The position numbers were made by a program, and so were the translations under genes. A DNA stretch of 64,000 nucleotides from CAKZNE01 sp963976435 (GTDB lineage: Bacteria > Bacteroidota > Bacteroidia > Flavobacteriales > Schleiferiaceae), in assembly GCA_963976435.1 (NCBI GenBank), contig CAXBKQ010000008.1, forward strand, positions 79,694-143,693, written 5' to 3'. Shown here piece after piece: positions 51,329 through 61,446 of this stretch (its first letter is position 1; each line of letters begins with the position of its first letter). Below the pieces are notes generated by a model. That model worked only from the letters and a program-made list of their open reading frames with translations. It did no database searches and had not been told where the DNA came from.

Positions 51329-54145
51329 ATGAATAAATTTTTCCTTTTACTTTCCTTTTTACTTTCAGGTGGATTGATCTATTGTCAGGTTGAAAACCCT
51401 TCATATAAGCAAATGATGGAGGATCTTCAATATAATTTTTACGAAGTTGTGGAGGCTGCTGAATCCTATTTTGCAACTCATGAGAAAGGAAAAGGTAGCG
51501 GTTGGACCCCATACCAGAGATGGAAGGCAGAAAATGAGCCTAAATATTTCCCTAGTGGTGATAGAAGTGGAATAGACCCACTTTTTGCTGAAAAAGCATA
51601 TTTGAATTTCTTAAAAAATAATTCCTCAGCTGAAAACAAAGCCCAGGCGGCGGGTATTTGGAAGGATTTAGGGCCTTATGATGCGAATAGGATTACATCC
51701 CATTATTCACCTGGTATTGGCAGGGTAGAAAGCTTTTGGGTAAATCCCAATAATAGCTCTCATATTTTTCTAGGCTCTAGAAGTGGTGGGTTTTGGAAGA
51801 CTATTAATGAAGGACAGAGCTGGAAAAACACCACCGATCATTTAATTGCATCGGGAGTAAATACCATTGCCGTGTCTCCATTTAACCCAGATAGTGTATT
51901 GATAAATGTGAGAAATGGTGGAAATAATACCAGCCATGGCATCTACAGATCTACTGACGCCGGTGAAACTTGGTTCCCAAGCAATTTCACTCCAGATTCA
52001 CTGGGTTGGGGTGGTTTGGGAAGTAGCGACCAAATTTATAAAATTGCCTACCATCCACGAATCCCAAACCTTGTATATGTAGGTACTAATAATGGCTTTT
52101 ACAAATCTATCGACAATCTTCAAACATGGACCAAACCTCTTTCTAGCGGTAGAATTACGGATATTGAATTTCATCCCTCCAACGATAGTATAATTTACTT
52201 GGTTGATGTAAATAATTCTAATGGCAATGCTGTAAGTATTTCTGATGATTTTGGAGATTCCTTTGTGAGTGGACCAAATTTCTCTTCTAATGGTTCTGCT
52301 CAATTGTTTATTGCTGTAAGTCCTGCCTGTGATGATTGCCTTTATGCTGCATCTGCAAACGGGCTTTGGAAGTCATTCAATCGAGGGCAAAATTTTAAAA
52401 ATATGGGGAACCCTAATCAAAGTTGTAGGGGTTTTGCTGTTTCTGATCTGGATAGTTCAAAAATGCTTTATGGTTATGTAGACCTTTTAGCAAGTACGGA
52501 TGGTGGCACAAGTTTTAATCAAGTTTCTTGGTGGGCCAATTCCACGCCGGATCCTACCTATGTGCATGCAGACCTTAGAACGGCAGAATCTGTAAATGGA
52601 GTTTATTATGTAGGAACAGATGGTTATTTGGCCAAAAGTTTAGACAATGGTATTACATGGATCCGCCTAAATGATGGTACCGGGATCCGTGAATTTTATG
52701 CTGTTGGTTTAAGTCAAAGTCAGGCAAGTACACAAATGGCCGGCTCACAGGACAATGGCACCTCAATACTCGATGAAACAGGATGGTTTGAATGGAATGG
52801 TGGTGATGGAATGGAGGCTATAATTCAGCCTTTAAATGACAATTGGATGATAGGAAGTTGGCAGTATGGAAGTAGAAACCGAACGACGGATGCCGGACAA
52901 AGTAGGAATGGCCTTAGTGGTACGGGAAATGCCGCATGGCAGGCACCTTTATTATTAAATCCTAATGAGCAAATGACCGTCTATCATTTTGACTCTCAAA
53001 TTCATATTTCTAGCGAGTTTGGGGATTTTTTCCAACCTTATGGAAATCCTTTAATCGGTGATATTCTTGTAGCGGCCATTGCAGAAAATAATTCCAATTT
53101 AATCATTGCTTCTAGAAATTCGGCAATAAAACTTTCTGATGATGGGGGCTTAACCTGGGAAAATATTCGATCCAATTTACCCAACCAATCCATTAGTGAT
53201 ATAGCTTTTGATCCTCAAAGAGACAGCACCATAATTGTTAGTTATAGGCGCTACCAAAATGATGGTAAAAAGGTTTTTATTAGCCACGACCTTGGCAATA
53301 GCTGGGCAAATATTACACATAATTTAAATGATATGCCCATAAGGTCGGTGGTGATTGATCACAGCGATTCGTCCTATATTTATTTAGGTGCCGAAATTGG
53401 AGTTTATTACAAATCTATGCAGTCTGACAATTGGAAACTATATGGACAAAATTTACCAAATGCTACAGTCCGAGATCTGGAAATACAATACGGTTCCAAT
53501 ACCTTAAGGGCAGCTACTTGGGGAAGAGGATTATGGGAAACCAGTTTAGTAGGACGTTCCAACCATCCTTGTATCATCAGTACTACCATCAATGATTTAC
53601 CAGATTTGGATCACCCAAAAGAAAATGTTCCACAAAAAGTGAGCTCTGTAATTTCTTATGATGGGAATTTGAGTGAGGTAAAGCTTCAATGGTCGGTTTC
53701 CAAACCAAGTTTGGACCAAAGCATTGCGATGATCAATATTTCGGACAGTACTTGGCAATCTCAAACGGCGATTCCAAATTTTCCATTTGATTCTATAATC
53801 TTTTTTAAGGTTGTTGCTAAGGGGGCAAATAACTATATTTCAGAAACCTATAAATTCATGTATAGGATACGCTATAATGCTAATGCCTCCTTAGTTTCTA
53901 GTAATTTTAAAAGTCAAATAAGCATTTCCCCAAACCCTGGTAAAGGTTATTTTGAAATAGACATGGGCCAATATTTTGATCGTTTTGAAGTGGAAATCTA
54001 TGACCTAAAAGGAAGCTTAATTCTCCAAAAAGAAATTCATCACCAAAGAATCTTTCCCTTTACCATTGAGGAGGCCAGTGGCATTTATTTAGTGAAAATA
54101 AAATCTGGGGAAAATCAAGCTCAGTATAAAATAATGAAGCAATAA
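51329..54145 (+). CDS. VPS10/sortilin-like beta-propeller protein with T9SS type A sorting domain
   Basis: A 938-residue secreted protein. A signal peptide (FFLLLSFLLSGGLIYCQ) leads a ~100-residue segment, then a ten-bladed-like propeller with Asp-box/BNR motifs: STDAGETWFPS, SLDNGITWIRL, SDDGGLTWENI, SHDLGNSWANI. Such propellers occur in sortilin-type and glycan-binding proteins; no catalytic residues are evident. The last ~75 residues (ISISPNPGKGYFEIDMGQ, IYDLKGSLIL, ASGIYLVKI, YKIMKQ) form a type A sorting domain. Probably an outer-surface or secreted binding protein. The start is ATG at 51329; a TTG lies two codons earlier. Confidence 0.85.
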   Translation: MNKFFLLLSFLLSGGLIYCQVENPSYKQMMEDLQYNFYEVVEAAESYFATHEKGKGSGWTPYQRWKAENEPKYFPSGDRSGIDPLFAEKAYLNFLKNNSSAENKAQAAGIWKDLGPYDANRITSHYSPGIGRVESFWVNPNNSSHIFLGSRSGGFWKTINEGQSWKNTTDHLIASGVNTIAVSPFNPDSVLINVRNGGNNTSHGIYRSTDAGETWFPSNFTPDSLGWGGLGSSDQIYKIAYHPRIPNLVYVGTNNGFYKSIDNLQTWTKPLSSGRITDIEFHPSNDSIIYLVDVNNSNGNAVSISDDFGDSFVSGPNFSSNGSAQLFIAVSPACDDCLYAASANGLWKSFNRGQNFKNMGNPNQSCRGFAVSDLDSSKMLYGYVDLLASTDGGTSFNQVSWWANSTPDPTYVHADLRTAESVNGVYYVGTDGYLAKSLDNGITWIRLNDGTGIREFYAVGLSQSQASTQMAGSQDNGTSILDETGWFEWNGGDGMEAIIQPLNDNWMIGSWQYGSRNRTTDAGQSRNGLSGTGNAAWQAPLLLNPNEQMTVYHFDSQIHISSEFGDFFQPYGNPLIGDILVAAIAENNSNLIIASRNSAIKLSDDGGLTWENIRSNLPNQSISDIAFDPQRDSTIIVSYRRYQNDGKKVFISHDLGNSWANITHNLNDMPIRSVVIDHSDSSYIYLGAEIGVYYKSMQSDNWKLYGQNLPNATVRDLEIQYGSNTLRAATWGRGLWETSLVGRSNHPCIISTTINDLPDLDHPKENVPQKVSSVISYDGNLSEVKLQWSVSKPSLDQSIAMINISDSTWQSQTAIPNFPFDSIIFFKVVAKGANNYISETYKFMYRIRYNANASLVSSNFKSQISISPNPGKGYFEIDMGQYFDRFEVEIYDLKGSLILQKEIHHQRIFPFTIEEASGIYLVKIKSGENQAQYKIMKQ

Positions 54146-54148
54146 ATT

Positions 54149-56122
54149 TTAGGATTTTTCGGTAAGATAGATAACGGCTTTATTAAAATCTGCAGCGGCA
54201 TTTATCACCTTTTTATAATCTTCAAATTCCTCCTTACTATATTCAATACGCTTATAATACTCTTCTACTTCAACAATAAGAAGGTTTCCTTCTAGTTTGT
54301 AGTTGGATTTAAACCATGCCGATTCATCCGGAAAAACTACATCAAAATTTAGTCCTTCCAAATTGCTAACATCATAATTTTCTGGAAGTATTATTTCTAG
54401 CTTTCTAATAAACTCACGGTTGAAATCACTTTCCACAGCATGAATCCTTTCCTTCTCGCTGTACATTTCAGATTGAGGTCCGATAAGTTCTCCAATTTTA
54501 AAAATAATTTTTTCTCCAGCCTTCTCAGAAAACCTAATACTATTCACTGTAGATTTTACTATCATTGGCTTCAAACCAAAATCCTCAGCACTACCATTTA
54601 TCACTTCCAGTTCTGCCTGATCATTTTTCTCCATGGTCACCATTTCCACTAAAGATTCTTCAAGACGAGTTTTTTCATCATCAGAAATTTGGGAATAGGC
54701 GGTTTGAAGATAGGAGGCATAGTATCCACTCATGTGAAGTTCAAATTGAATTTCTGGCTCTAGGGGATCAACACTTAAATCTGCCTTTACAAAATGATTG
54801 TTTGCGCTTTCGGAATGGGAAAGAGCATCAATAAATTTCACCTGACCTATGGCGCTGGTAATATCTCCTATTTCCACTTCTTTGATAAACAAACCATAGT
54901 TATGCATCAATTCCTGATCAATAAAACCCAATCTATAATTAGCGGAATTTGGCTGTAAATATTTATCGAGACTAGGGAAATAAAATACCGTTGACTGCAA
55001 AAAATTATAGGCTTCAAAATCTTTGTCGAAACGAATATTGGATCTGTCGGTAGTGAGCACCAATCGATGCTTGATATCCATCAATTTAAATGCATTGGCA
55101 TAGAATTGAGTAAAGGTTGCGGCATTGCTAGCCTTATTTTTAATCAAAGATTTAATTTGGGCAAATGCTGGCTGAACATAGGGTAAAATGGCGAAGTTTT
55201 CCTTAACATAAGATTCAAATTTTCTGATCTTTTGTTCATCATCCATTTGCTCATTTATCCCAATTTCCTTTAGAAACTTTTTCAAGGCTTTAATATCCTT
55301 TTTGGATGGAGATTTATAAACGAAGGAGTAATAGTTTTTGGATGCCGAACCATAGGACGCTAAATCTGAAGCACCATTGAATTCATTTTCAGATAGCTTA
55401 TAAACTAGAGATTGTAAATTAGAATTTACAAAAGCCAATTCCTCAACTTCAAAGGCTGGCAGGGAATCTATAGATAGGGACCAATAGTTTTTTTCATCCT
55501 TAAGGGTATCGAACTGCACCTCTGCTAATCCATTGATGGAGTGAAAGGAAAAAATTAAACCTTCAGGACAAATCAATTCAAAATCAATATTGTAAGTCGG
55601 AACTCTACTCTGGAAATACTCGCGATCACCATTATACATATCCGTTCTTTTTTGCAGAAATAATACTTCTACAAAAGATCCAATATCCAAACCTTCCAGC
55701 GCAAAATATTTATAAGTATATCCACTTTCTTCATTCTCCCCTTCTTGAATATCCTTTTCGTCAAACTCAATTAACTCACCTTTGGAGTTGATTACTCTTG
55801 CAATTTGATAAACTATTTGATCGTCTCCAGCTGAGGAGAGGTAAATCTTATTATTCTCTTCAACACCAGCTTCAGAGGCGATATAGGTAACCTTATGTCT
55901 TAAATCAAATTGATAAAAACCATTGCCATCAAAATAATATTCCAGGACAGTTTTGTCCTTTACAATTACCTCAGAGATATCTCCAACTATTTTTGGAGTT
56001 TCAAAATTTGGCTCATCTTCCCAAGTATAATCCTCATATTCAATTTGTCCATTAAGGTTTGAACTGATGAACAATAGGAAAACTCCAATAATTGCTTTGG
56101 TAAAATTATATTTATCTAACAT
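54149..56122 (-). CDS. DUF3857 protein with degenerate transglutaminase domain (likely pseudoenzyme)
   Basis: A 657-residue exported protein (signal AIIGVFLLFISSNLNGQ). The N-terminal half is a DUF3857 beta domain (residues ~50-230). A transglutaminase-like region follows (~275-395) that aligns with the upstream gene, but the position of the catalytic cysteine reads K330-ASNAAT instead of R330-YGDCKG, so C334 is replaced by Ala, and the histidine position is Tyr/Asn near 372. An Asp (386) may remain. The C-terminal ~260 residues are a further beta-rich DUF. It probably keeps a binding or structural role beside the active paralogue. Confidence 0.82.
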   Translation of the reverse strand: MLDKYNFTKAIIGVFLLFISSNLNGQIEYEDYTWEDEPNFETPKIVGDISEVIVKDKTVLEYYFDGNGFYQFDLRHKVTYIASEAGVEENNKIYLSSAGDDQIVYQIARVINSKGELIEFDEKDIQEGENEESGYTYKYFALEGLDIGSFVEVLFLQKRTDMYNGDREYFQSRVPTYNIDFELICPEGLIFSFHSINGLAEVQFDTLKDEKNYWSLSIDSLPAFEVEELAFVNSNLQSLVYKLSENEFNGASDLASYGSASKNYYSFVYKSPSKKDIKALKKFLKEIGINEQMDDEQKIRKFESYVKENFAILPYVQPAFAQIKSLIKNKASNAATFTQFYANAFKLMDIKHRLVLTTDRSNIRFDKDFEAYNFLQSTVFYFPSLDKYLQPNSANYRLGFIDQELMHNYGLFIKEVEIGDITSAIGQVKFIDALSHSESANNHFVKADLSVDPLEPEIQFELHMSGYYASYLQTAYSQISDDEKTRLEESLVEMVTMEKNDQAELEVINGSAEDFGLKPMIVKSTVNSIRFSEKAGEKIIFKIGELIGPQSEMYSEKERIHAVESDFNREFIRKLEIILPENYDVSNLEGLNFDVVFPDESAWFKSNYKLEGNLLIVEVEEYYKRIEYSKEEFEDYKKVINAAADFNKAVIYLTEKS

Positions 56123-56123
56123 G

Positions 56124-58052
56124 TTAAACTTTTTTTAGGGTAACAGATTCTCTGTAATATTTTCGTAAGCTTTTGATCATATTGTTCCAATCTCCAAAAG
56201 ATTCCTTTTCCAAGATTAGGAAGTTATCATACTCTTCAATGTTTTGGATAATCTTATTTTCTGAAGACACAGCTTTCATAGAACAGCCGAATTCCTCCTT
56301 TTCAAAACTTTGGGTTTTTGGTAAATAACTGAGCTCATAGGCCTCTGGGATATCTAATATTACCACAGATTTAAAGCTCGATTTGAATTTCACACTATAG
56401 GGAGTTTTGCGGTCTTTTTTCAGATTTGCATTGGTATAGATATTATTTAAAGAAAGGTTTACATAGATTTCTTCACCATTAATCCTACAATAATCTTTAA
56501 TGTGAAATTTGTAGTCAATCTTCAAATTTGCTTCCCTATCACTAATATTAGAAATCCAAAATGTATCAAGCTCAAACTTGTTGCTTCCCTTTTCTAGGTA
56601 GCTTTCCATAAAATCCTCCAACTCATCTGTATTTCTGAGCTTTACTAAAGATTTTATTCTACTGGCGTAAAATCCGGAAAGGGTAACCTGGCCATGTCCT
56701 TCAAGGCTTGCATTCTCTCCAATACTCACCCTTAAGGTATCCACATATTTGGTGTAGTCTGCACTTTTAACAGGCACCGTTTCAATTTGAAATTGCTCTT
56801 CATTAATTCCGATCATTACTTCCTTACCTTGAATAAAAGATGTTGGTTCAGTAATGGGATTGGTATTAGAAGTCCCATCCAAAAAATAGAATTGGTCTTG
56901 ATATTTAAAACTCAAAATCATATGATCATCAACTATAGGCGTTGGTACCTCTTCATAGCGATAAGGTCTATTTCTTGTTCCCACCCAGGTGAAATAAGCT
57001 TCCAATCCGGCATAATTTATCATGGTGTATAAAATGGAGCTTAGACCTTTACAATCTCCATATCTTTTATCACAAACGCTGGCGGCATCATCCGGAATAA
57101 AACCTTCCATCCCTTCTTCAAAAGCCACATATCGGATATTATCTTGAACCCAATAATATATTCTTTTAATTTTCTCCAAATCATCATCTTCACCTAGTAA
57201 AAGTGAATCAACAATTTCCTTTAAATTTTCTGAAGGTTCCTTATTTGTTTCCTTTACCAGGGAAGAATACCAATTATACAATTCTTGAATCCCCCCTAGA
57301 ACCTGAACATTTCCCTCTTTGGTTTCATAAGTTGTAATCCTTGGGATGATATGAGGAGAAAAGTATAAGGAAGATGGAGAATTGTCTTCTATACTCACAG
57401 GAGCAATATCCCTAACCTTCCAGGTATAGGTCTTTCCTTTTCTGGTAGTAAGAATGGTAGGTTTAAATTTCTCATCACTAGCATTCTGATAGGAGAAATC
57501 CAGCTCAATTCCAGCTTCAACATTGATAACAATTTCCCTTAATTCGGTAGGATAATAACTAGAAAAATAAAAGGAGCTCATCAATTGGGGAATAGACAAT
57601 TCCATACTGTATTTGGCAACAGCCACCGATCCTTTTGAAAGAGAAGGGTAAAAAAAGTTTATGGATTCAGATCCATTGTGGAATATGCCTGGGCTAAATT
57701 CTGTTTTTTTAGAAAACTCTTTTACTTTTTCCTTTTTGTATTTATCACCATTGGGAATTAGGGAGTAAACTTCAATATCACCCAATTTAAAATGCTCAGA
57801 GAAGGTGATATAATCTTTGGAAAATTGCGCTGCATTATCTTTCAAAAAAATTTTTCGGGCCTCCTCTTCCACTTGAATTGAAATTCCCTTCTTTTTATCG
57901 AGTTTAATATTGACAATAGTTTTATCCAAACTATTCACTGCAGTATTTCCTTTATATTTTTCTTGGAAATAGGAGAAATCTTCATTTTGCCCGGATAGCA
58001 TTAAGGAGCTTGCTAAGAAAACAAGGCTTAGTAATTCTTTTAATTTCAGCAT
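56124..58052 (-). CDS. DUF3857 transglutaminase-like protein with intact triad
   Basis: A 642-residue exported protein. A signal peptide (LLSLVFLASSLMLSGQ) precedes a DUF3857 domain (~50-235) and a transglutaminase-like core (~280-400). The triad is visible: C334 in RYGDCKGLSSIL, H377 in IVDDHMIL and D392 in FYFLDGTSN. The remaining ~240 residues are the beta-rich C-terminal domain of the family. Such proteins are common in Bacteroidota and may cleave or crosslink peptides in the envelope; the substrate is unknown. Its stop is one base before the start of the degenerate paralogue. Confidence 0.85.
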   Translation of the reverse strand: MLKLKELLSLVFLASSLMLSGQNEDFSYFQEKYKGNTAVNSLDKTIVNIKLDKKKGISIQVEEEARKIFLKDNAAQFSKDYITFSEHFKLGDIEVYSLIPNGDKYKKEKVKEFSKKTEFSPGIFHNGSESINFFYPSLSKGSVAVAKYSMELSIPQLMSSFYFSSYYPTELREIVINVEAGIELDFSYQNASDEKFKPTILTTRKGKTYTWKVRDIAPVSIEDNSPSSLYFSPHIIPRITTYETKEGNVQVLGGIQELYNWYSSLVKETNKEPSENLKEIVDSLLLGEDDDLEKIKRIYYWVQDNIRYVAFEEGMEGFIPDDAASVCDKRYGDCKGLSSILYTMINYAGLEAYFTWVGTRNRPYRYEEVPTPIVDDHMILSFKYQDQFYFLDGTSNTNPITEPTSFIQGKEVMIGINEEQFQIETVPVKSADYTKYVDTLRVSIGENASLEGHGQVTLSGFYASRIKSLVKLRNTDELEDFMESYLEKGSNKFELDTFWISNISDREANLKIDYKFHIKDYCRINGEEIYVNLSLNNIYTNANLKKDRKTPYSVKFKSSFKSVVILDIPEAYELSYLPKTQSFEKEEFGCSMKAVSSENKIIQNIEEYDNFLILEKESFGDWNNMIKSLRKYYRESVTLKKV

Positions 58053-58077
58053 ATATATTTTATAATGTCAATTTGGT

Positions 58078-61000
58078 CTAAGCGCTCTTTTCAGAAATAA
58101 GATCGCCGTTGTAATAGTATCTGGTTAAAACCAAATTACCGCTTTTGGAATAAAATTTTGATTCTCCATGGAGCACTCCTTTGAGGAATTTTTTATCCGA
58201 TTTCATTGTGCCATTACTATAGTATTCAAAATGATGACCTACAGCCTCATCATTTTCATATTGACCTTTTTCTTTAAGTTTTGAGTTTTTATAATATTTC
58301 AGGAATTCACCTTCTCTACTACCATTTTTATAATTTGAAACTTCGGATATTTGGCCATTTGAATAGTACTCTATATAGGCTTTATCAAATTCCCCAGCTG
58401 CCAAATGGTATTCTCTACCAACTTTTCCATTGGAGAAATAGCTCTTCACCTCCGCCGTTTCATCCTTAATAGGTATCATCTCCACCAATTTCCCATCTTT
58501 TCCTTCATAACTATAACCGATAATTTTACCATAACTATAATAGCGAACATGGTCTAATTTCCCCGATGGATCATGAAATTTAGCGATACCATTTCTCAAA
58601 CCCATCTCATAGTTGTAGATATTGGTTTTAATGCCTTCCTCATTATAATAGGTGTCTAATCCATCTAAGTTTCCATATAAATAATTATAGGTTTCGGCAA
58701 TTTTACCATTTTCATGGTAGCGGGTAGTTTTACCATTTCTGCTTCCATTCTCATATCGATATTCCAATGATTTTTCACCATTTGGAAAATAATTTGTCCA
58801 AAGGCCTTCTTCTTCACCGAATTTAAACTCTCCTTTTTTAGAAATCTGCCCATTCCCATAATACCAAGTTGCTAGTCCATGAGCTTGTCCATTTACATAA
58901 GGAATGTTATATTCCTTCTGACCATTTGGGTAAAAGGTTTCAAATGTTTTTTTGCCATAAAAGTTTAGAGTATCTATAGGAATACCATTAGTATCATATT
59001 TCACTTGCAATACTGTGGTTCCGGAGACCATATATAATTTATAATCTAATTTCCCAGTCACAGCATAGGAATACTGCCAACCAGATTGATCTCCTTGGTA
59101 GTAAAACTCGATATCTGTGGTATCCCCAAAAGCATTGTGATATACCTTTTGTCTTTCGGCATAGCCCTTTTCACCTGCTACTTCATACCGTAATTGTCCA
59201 TTAATATAATAAGAGCTTCCCATCCCATTCCATTGTCCTTCTTCATATTCAGTTTCACCTCTTAGCTCACCACTGGGGTAATAGCTAACACTTTTTCCTT
59301 CTAAAACACCTTTTTCATAATTGCTAGCCGTTTCCAGCTTGCCATTTTTATCATAGAATTCCCAAAGACCTTCCTTACCACCTTTTGAATCATAGAGTCC
59401 TAATGTGCTTTTGGTTCCATCCGGGTAAAGGCCTTCATATAAAAAATCACCGCCCTTTTTCTTTGCCGTTTTTACAATTTTTCCGCTTTTGTCGAAAATT
59501 CTGTAGGCGATAATATTTCCCTTTTTAAAATCAAACTCTAAATATTTAGAACCATCGCGTGCAAATTCTTGAGAAAGACCATTTTTCTTTCCATCTTGGT
59601 CGTAAATATTTTTTTGGTAAAGGTTTCCATTAAACCAATAGTCTAAATTCTCCCCAGATTGTGAGCCTTCTACATAAGTACCTTTTCTTTCCAGCTTTCC
59701 AGAAATAAAATACTCCTCATAGGGGCCATCCAATTCATTTTCCTTGTAGGCCATTCTCGACCTTAGATTGCCATTCCAGTAATACTCCGTTCCTATGCTA
59801 TCCTTTTCACTTTTTGTATAAGACTGAATAAATCTCAATTGACCATCAGGATAAAAACGTTTTAGGGTACCTTCAATCTCATTTTCTACTCGATTAAACT
59901 TGTATTCTATATTTCCATTTTTAAAGAAAAAGAGCATTTTACCATCTCTAATTCCATTTTTATACTCTTGGCGGCTAGAGATTCCACCATTCACAAAATA
60001 GGATTCGTAAATTCCATCGCGTTCATCCTTTTTAAAATTTATTTTTTCGGACAACTCACCATTGCTATAATATACTTTATATACCCCTTCCAAAAGGCCA
60101 TTTTTCAATTCATACTCCCTGTCAATTTCACCTCTTTCATTGTACCATTTCCAAGTTCCATATGCCTTTCCATTAAATTTTATTTGTCCTTTAGATCGTA
60201 AGGCACCACTTGAATGAATATTGTAAATAGGGCCATCTACCTGACCATTTTTTCTTTTGGAAATTGAAGAAAGAGCAGATTTTCCATGAGCACCATATAC
60301 CCTTACTCCCAAAAATTCCTTTCCTTCAATTTCTATCGGTAAAGTGTTGAAATAACTGTTTATCTCATCTCCTCCCCAGGCTGCAAATTTTTCAATTTTT
60401 TTAGCCTTTCTTCTTACCAGCTTTTGATGTTTGGAATTTTGACTAGCCTTTAAAATATAATAGGAGAAAGATTCGAAATAATCTTCATCCCAAAGTTTGG
60501 TGTAAAACCTTACATAAGTTTTCATCCAATAGCCTTGATCTTTGGCATTATATTCTAATTGCTCCATCATCAATTGCAATTGCTTTACAAGGGCAAGTTT
60601 TGCTTTTGACTTTGCCTTATAGCCTTTTTGAAGGGCAACATAATTTCTGATCATAAGATCAATCTCATCATATTCATCCCCTTCAAAGTTGAAAGTGTGA
60701 GCATCCTTATCCACCTTAAATTTATCAGTAACCAATTCATCAATATGAACCAACATAGGGTTGGATACATCTGAGGTGGGATCCACTAGAATAGACATTA
60801 CAAATGACATTAAAGCCTGGGTAATTTTACCACTACCCTCTGCTGCAAAACCCAATTCTCTATGGGCTGGGGCATAATATGGGTAAATGCTAATTGCCTT
60901 TTTCAAAGACTCCAAATAAGCATCATAATTTTCCAGTTCTTTAAATGCTAAAGCCCTGTTATAATGTAAAATATGATTAAAAGGATATTTTTCAATTGCC

Positions 61001-61380
61001 TTTTCATACACTTCTAGAGCCTCAGAATAGCGATCTAATTTGGCTAATGAATTTCCCTTCTGAATGAAAAAATCCGATTCTCTAGTTTTATAATTTTCCA
61101 ATCCGATATTTGAGAGTTCCAGAGATTTCTCATAATTTTTAAAGCCATTGTAAATGGAATAGCAAAAATAATTTGCCAAGAAATAGCCGGTATCATTTGG
61201 CGCTACAGCCGAAAAATATTCTAATGCTAAACTGGAATCTCCCTCATCCATAGCTACATAGCCATCATACAATAGATTGTAGGCATTTAGGCGTTTGTCA
61301 ATTTGCGAATGTGAATGAAAAGAAATAAAAAGAAAAAATAATAGGCTAAGGACAGAAAAATTCTTGTAGGGTAGGGCCAT
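58078..61380 (-). CDS. Giant exported YwqK/MORN-like repeat protein with N-terminal TPRs
   Basis: An 1100-residue exported protein. Signal peptide at 1-25 (SVLSLLFFLFISFHSHSQ). Residues ~30-220 hold TPR-like helices (VYEKAIEKYPFNHILHYNRALAFKELENY). From ~380 to the end the sequence is built of about 30 imperfect repeats of ~23 residues with the core YYxNGxL...G..(D/E)G, such as GVYKVYYSNGELSEK, GTEYYWNGNLRSR, GLWTNYFPNGEKSLE and GEFLKYYKNSKLKE. This is the YwqK/MORN-variant unit, which forms a long beta-meander. No enzyme domain is visible. It starts the cluster with the two DUF3857 genes (25-base gap) and has a TACATTTG box upstream. Confidence 0.8.
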   Translation of the reverse strand: MALPYKNFSVLSLLFFLFISFHSHSQIDKRLNAYNLLYDGYVAMDEGDSSLALEYFSAVAPNDTGYFLANYFCYSIYNGFKNYEKSLELSNIGLENYKTRESDFFIQKGNSLAKLDRYSEALEVYEKAIEKYPFNHILHYNRALAFKELENYDAYLESLKKAISIYPYYAPAHRELGFAAEGSGKITQALMSFVMSILVDPTSDVSNPMLVHIDELVTDKFKVDKDAHTFNFEGDEYDEIDLMIRNYVALQKGYKAKSKAKLALVKQLQLMMEQLEYNAKDQGYWMKTYVRFYTKLWDEDYFESFSYYILKASQNSKHQKLVRRKAKKIEKFAAWGGDEINSYFNTLPIEIEGKEFLGVRVYGAHGKSALSSISKRKNGQVDGPIYNIHSSGALRSKGQIKFNGKAYGTWKWYNERGEIDREYELKNGLLEGVYKVYYSNGELSEKINFKKDERDGIYESYFVNGGISSRQEYKNGIRDGKMLFFFKNGNIEYKFNRVENEIEGTLKRFYPDGQLRFIQSYTKSEKDSIGTEYYWNGNLRSRMAYKENELDGPYEEYFISGKLERKGTYVEGSQSGENLDYWFNGNLYQKNIYDQDGKKNGLSQEFARDGSKYLEFDFKKGNIIAYRIFDKSGKIVKTAKKKGGDFLYEGLYPDGTKSTLGLYDSKGGKEGLWEFYDKNGKLETASNYEKGVLEGKSVSYYPSGELRGETEYEEGQWNGMGSSYYINGQLRYEVAGEKGYAERQKVYHNAFGDTTDIEFYYQGDQSGWQYSYAVTGKLDYKLYMVSGTTVLQVKYDTNGIPIDTLNFYGKKTFETFYPNGQKEYNIPYVNGQAHGLATWYYGNGQISKKGEFKFGEEEGLWTNYFPNGEKSLEYRYENGSRNGKTTRYHENGKIAETYNYLYGNLDGLDTYYNEEGIKTNIYNYEMGLRNGIAKFHDPSGKLDHVRYYSYGKIIGYSYEGKDGKLVEMIPIKDETAEVKSYFSNGKVGREYHLAAGEFDKAYIEYYSNGQISEVSNYKNGSREGEFLKYYKNSKLKEKGQYENDEAVGHHFEYYSNGTMKSDKKFLKGVLHGESKFYSKSGNLVLTRYYYNGDLISEKSA

Positions 61381-61408
61381 ACTCGAAGGGTTTATTTTGG
61401 TTAGAATT

Positions 61409-61416
61409 CAAATGTA
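61409..61416 (-). promoter_or_regulatory. -7 box for the YwqK-like gene
   Basis: TACATTTG on the minus strand fits TAnnTTTG, 29 bases from the ATG at 61380. Confidence 0.45.
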
Positions 61417-61446
61417 GTTGGAAAAAACTATTTGAAAAAATGAAAA

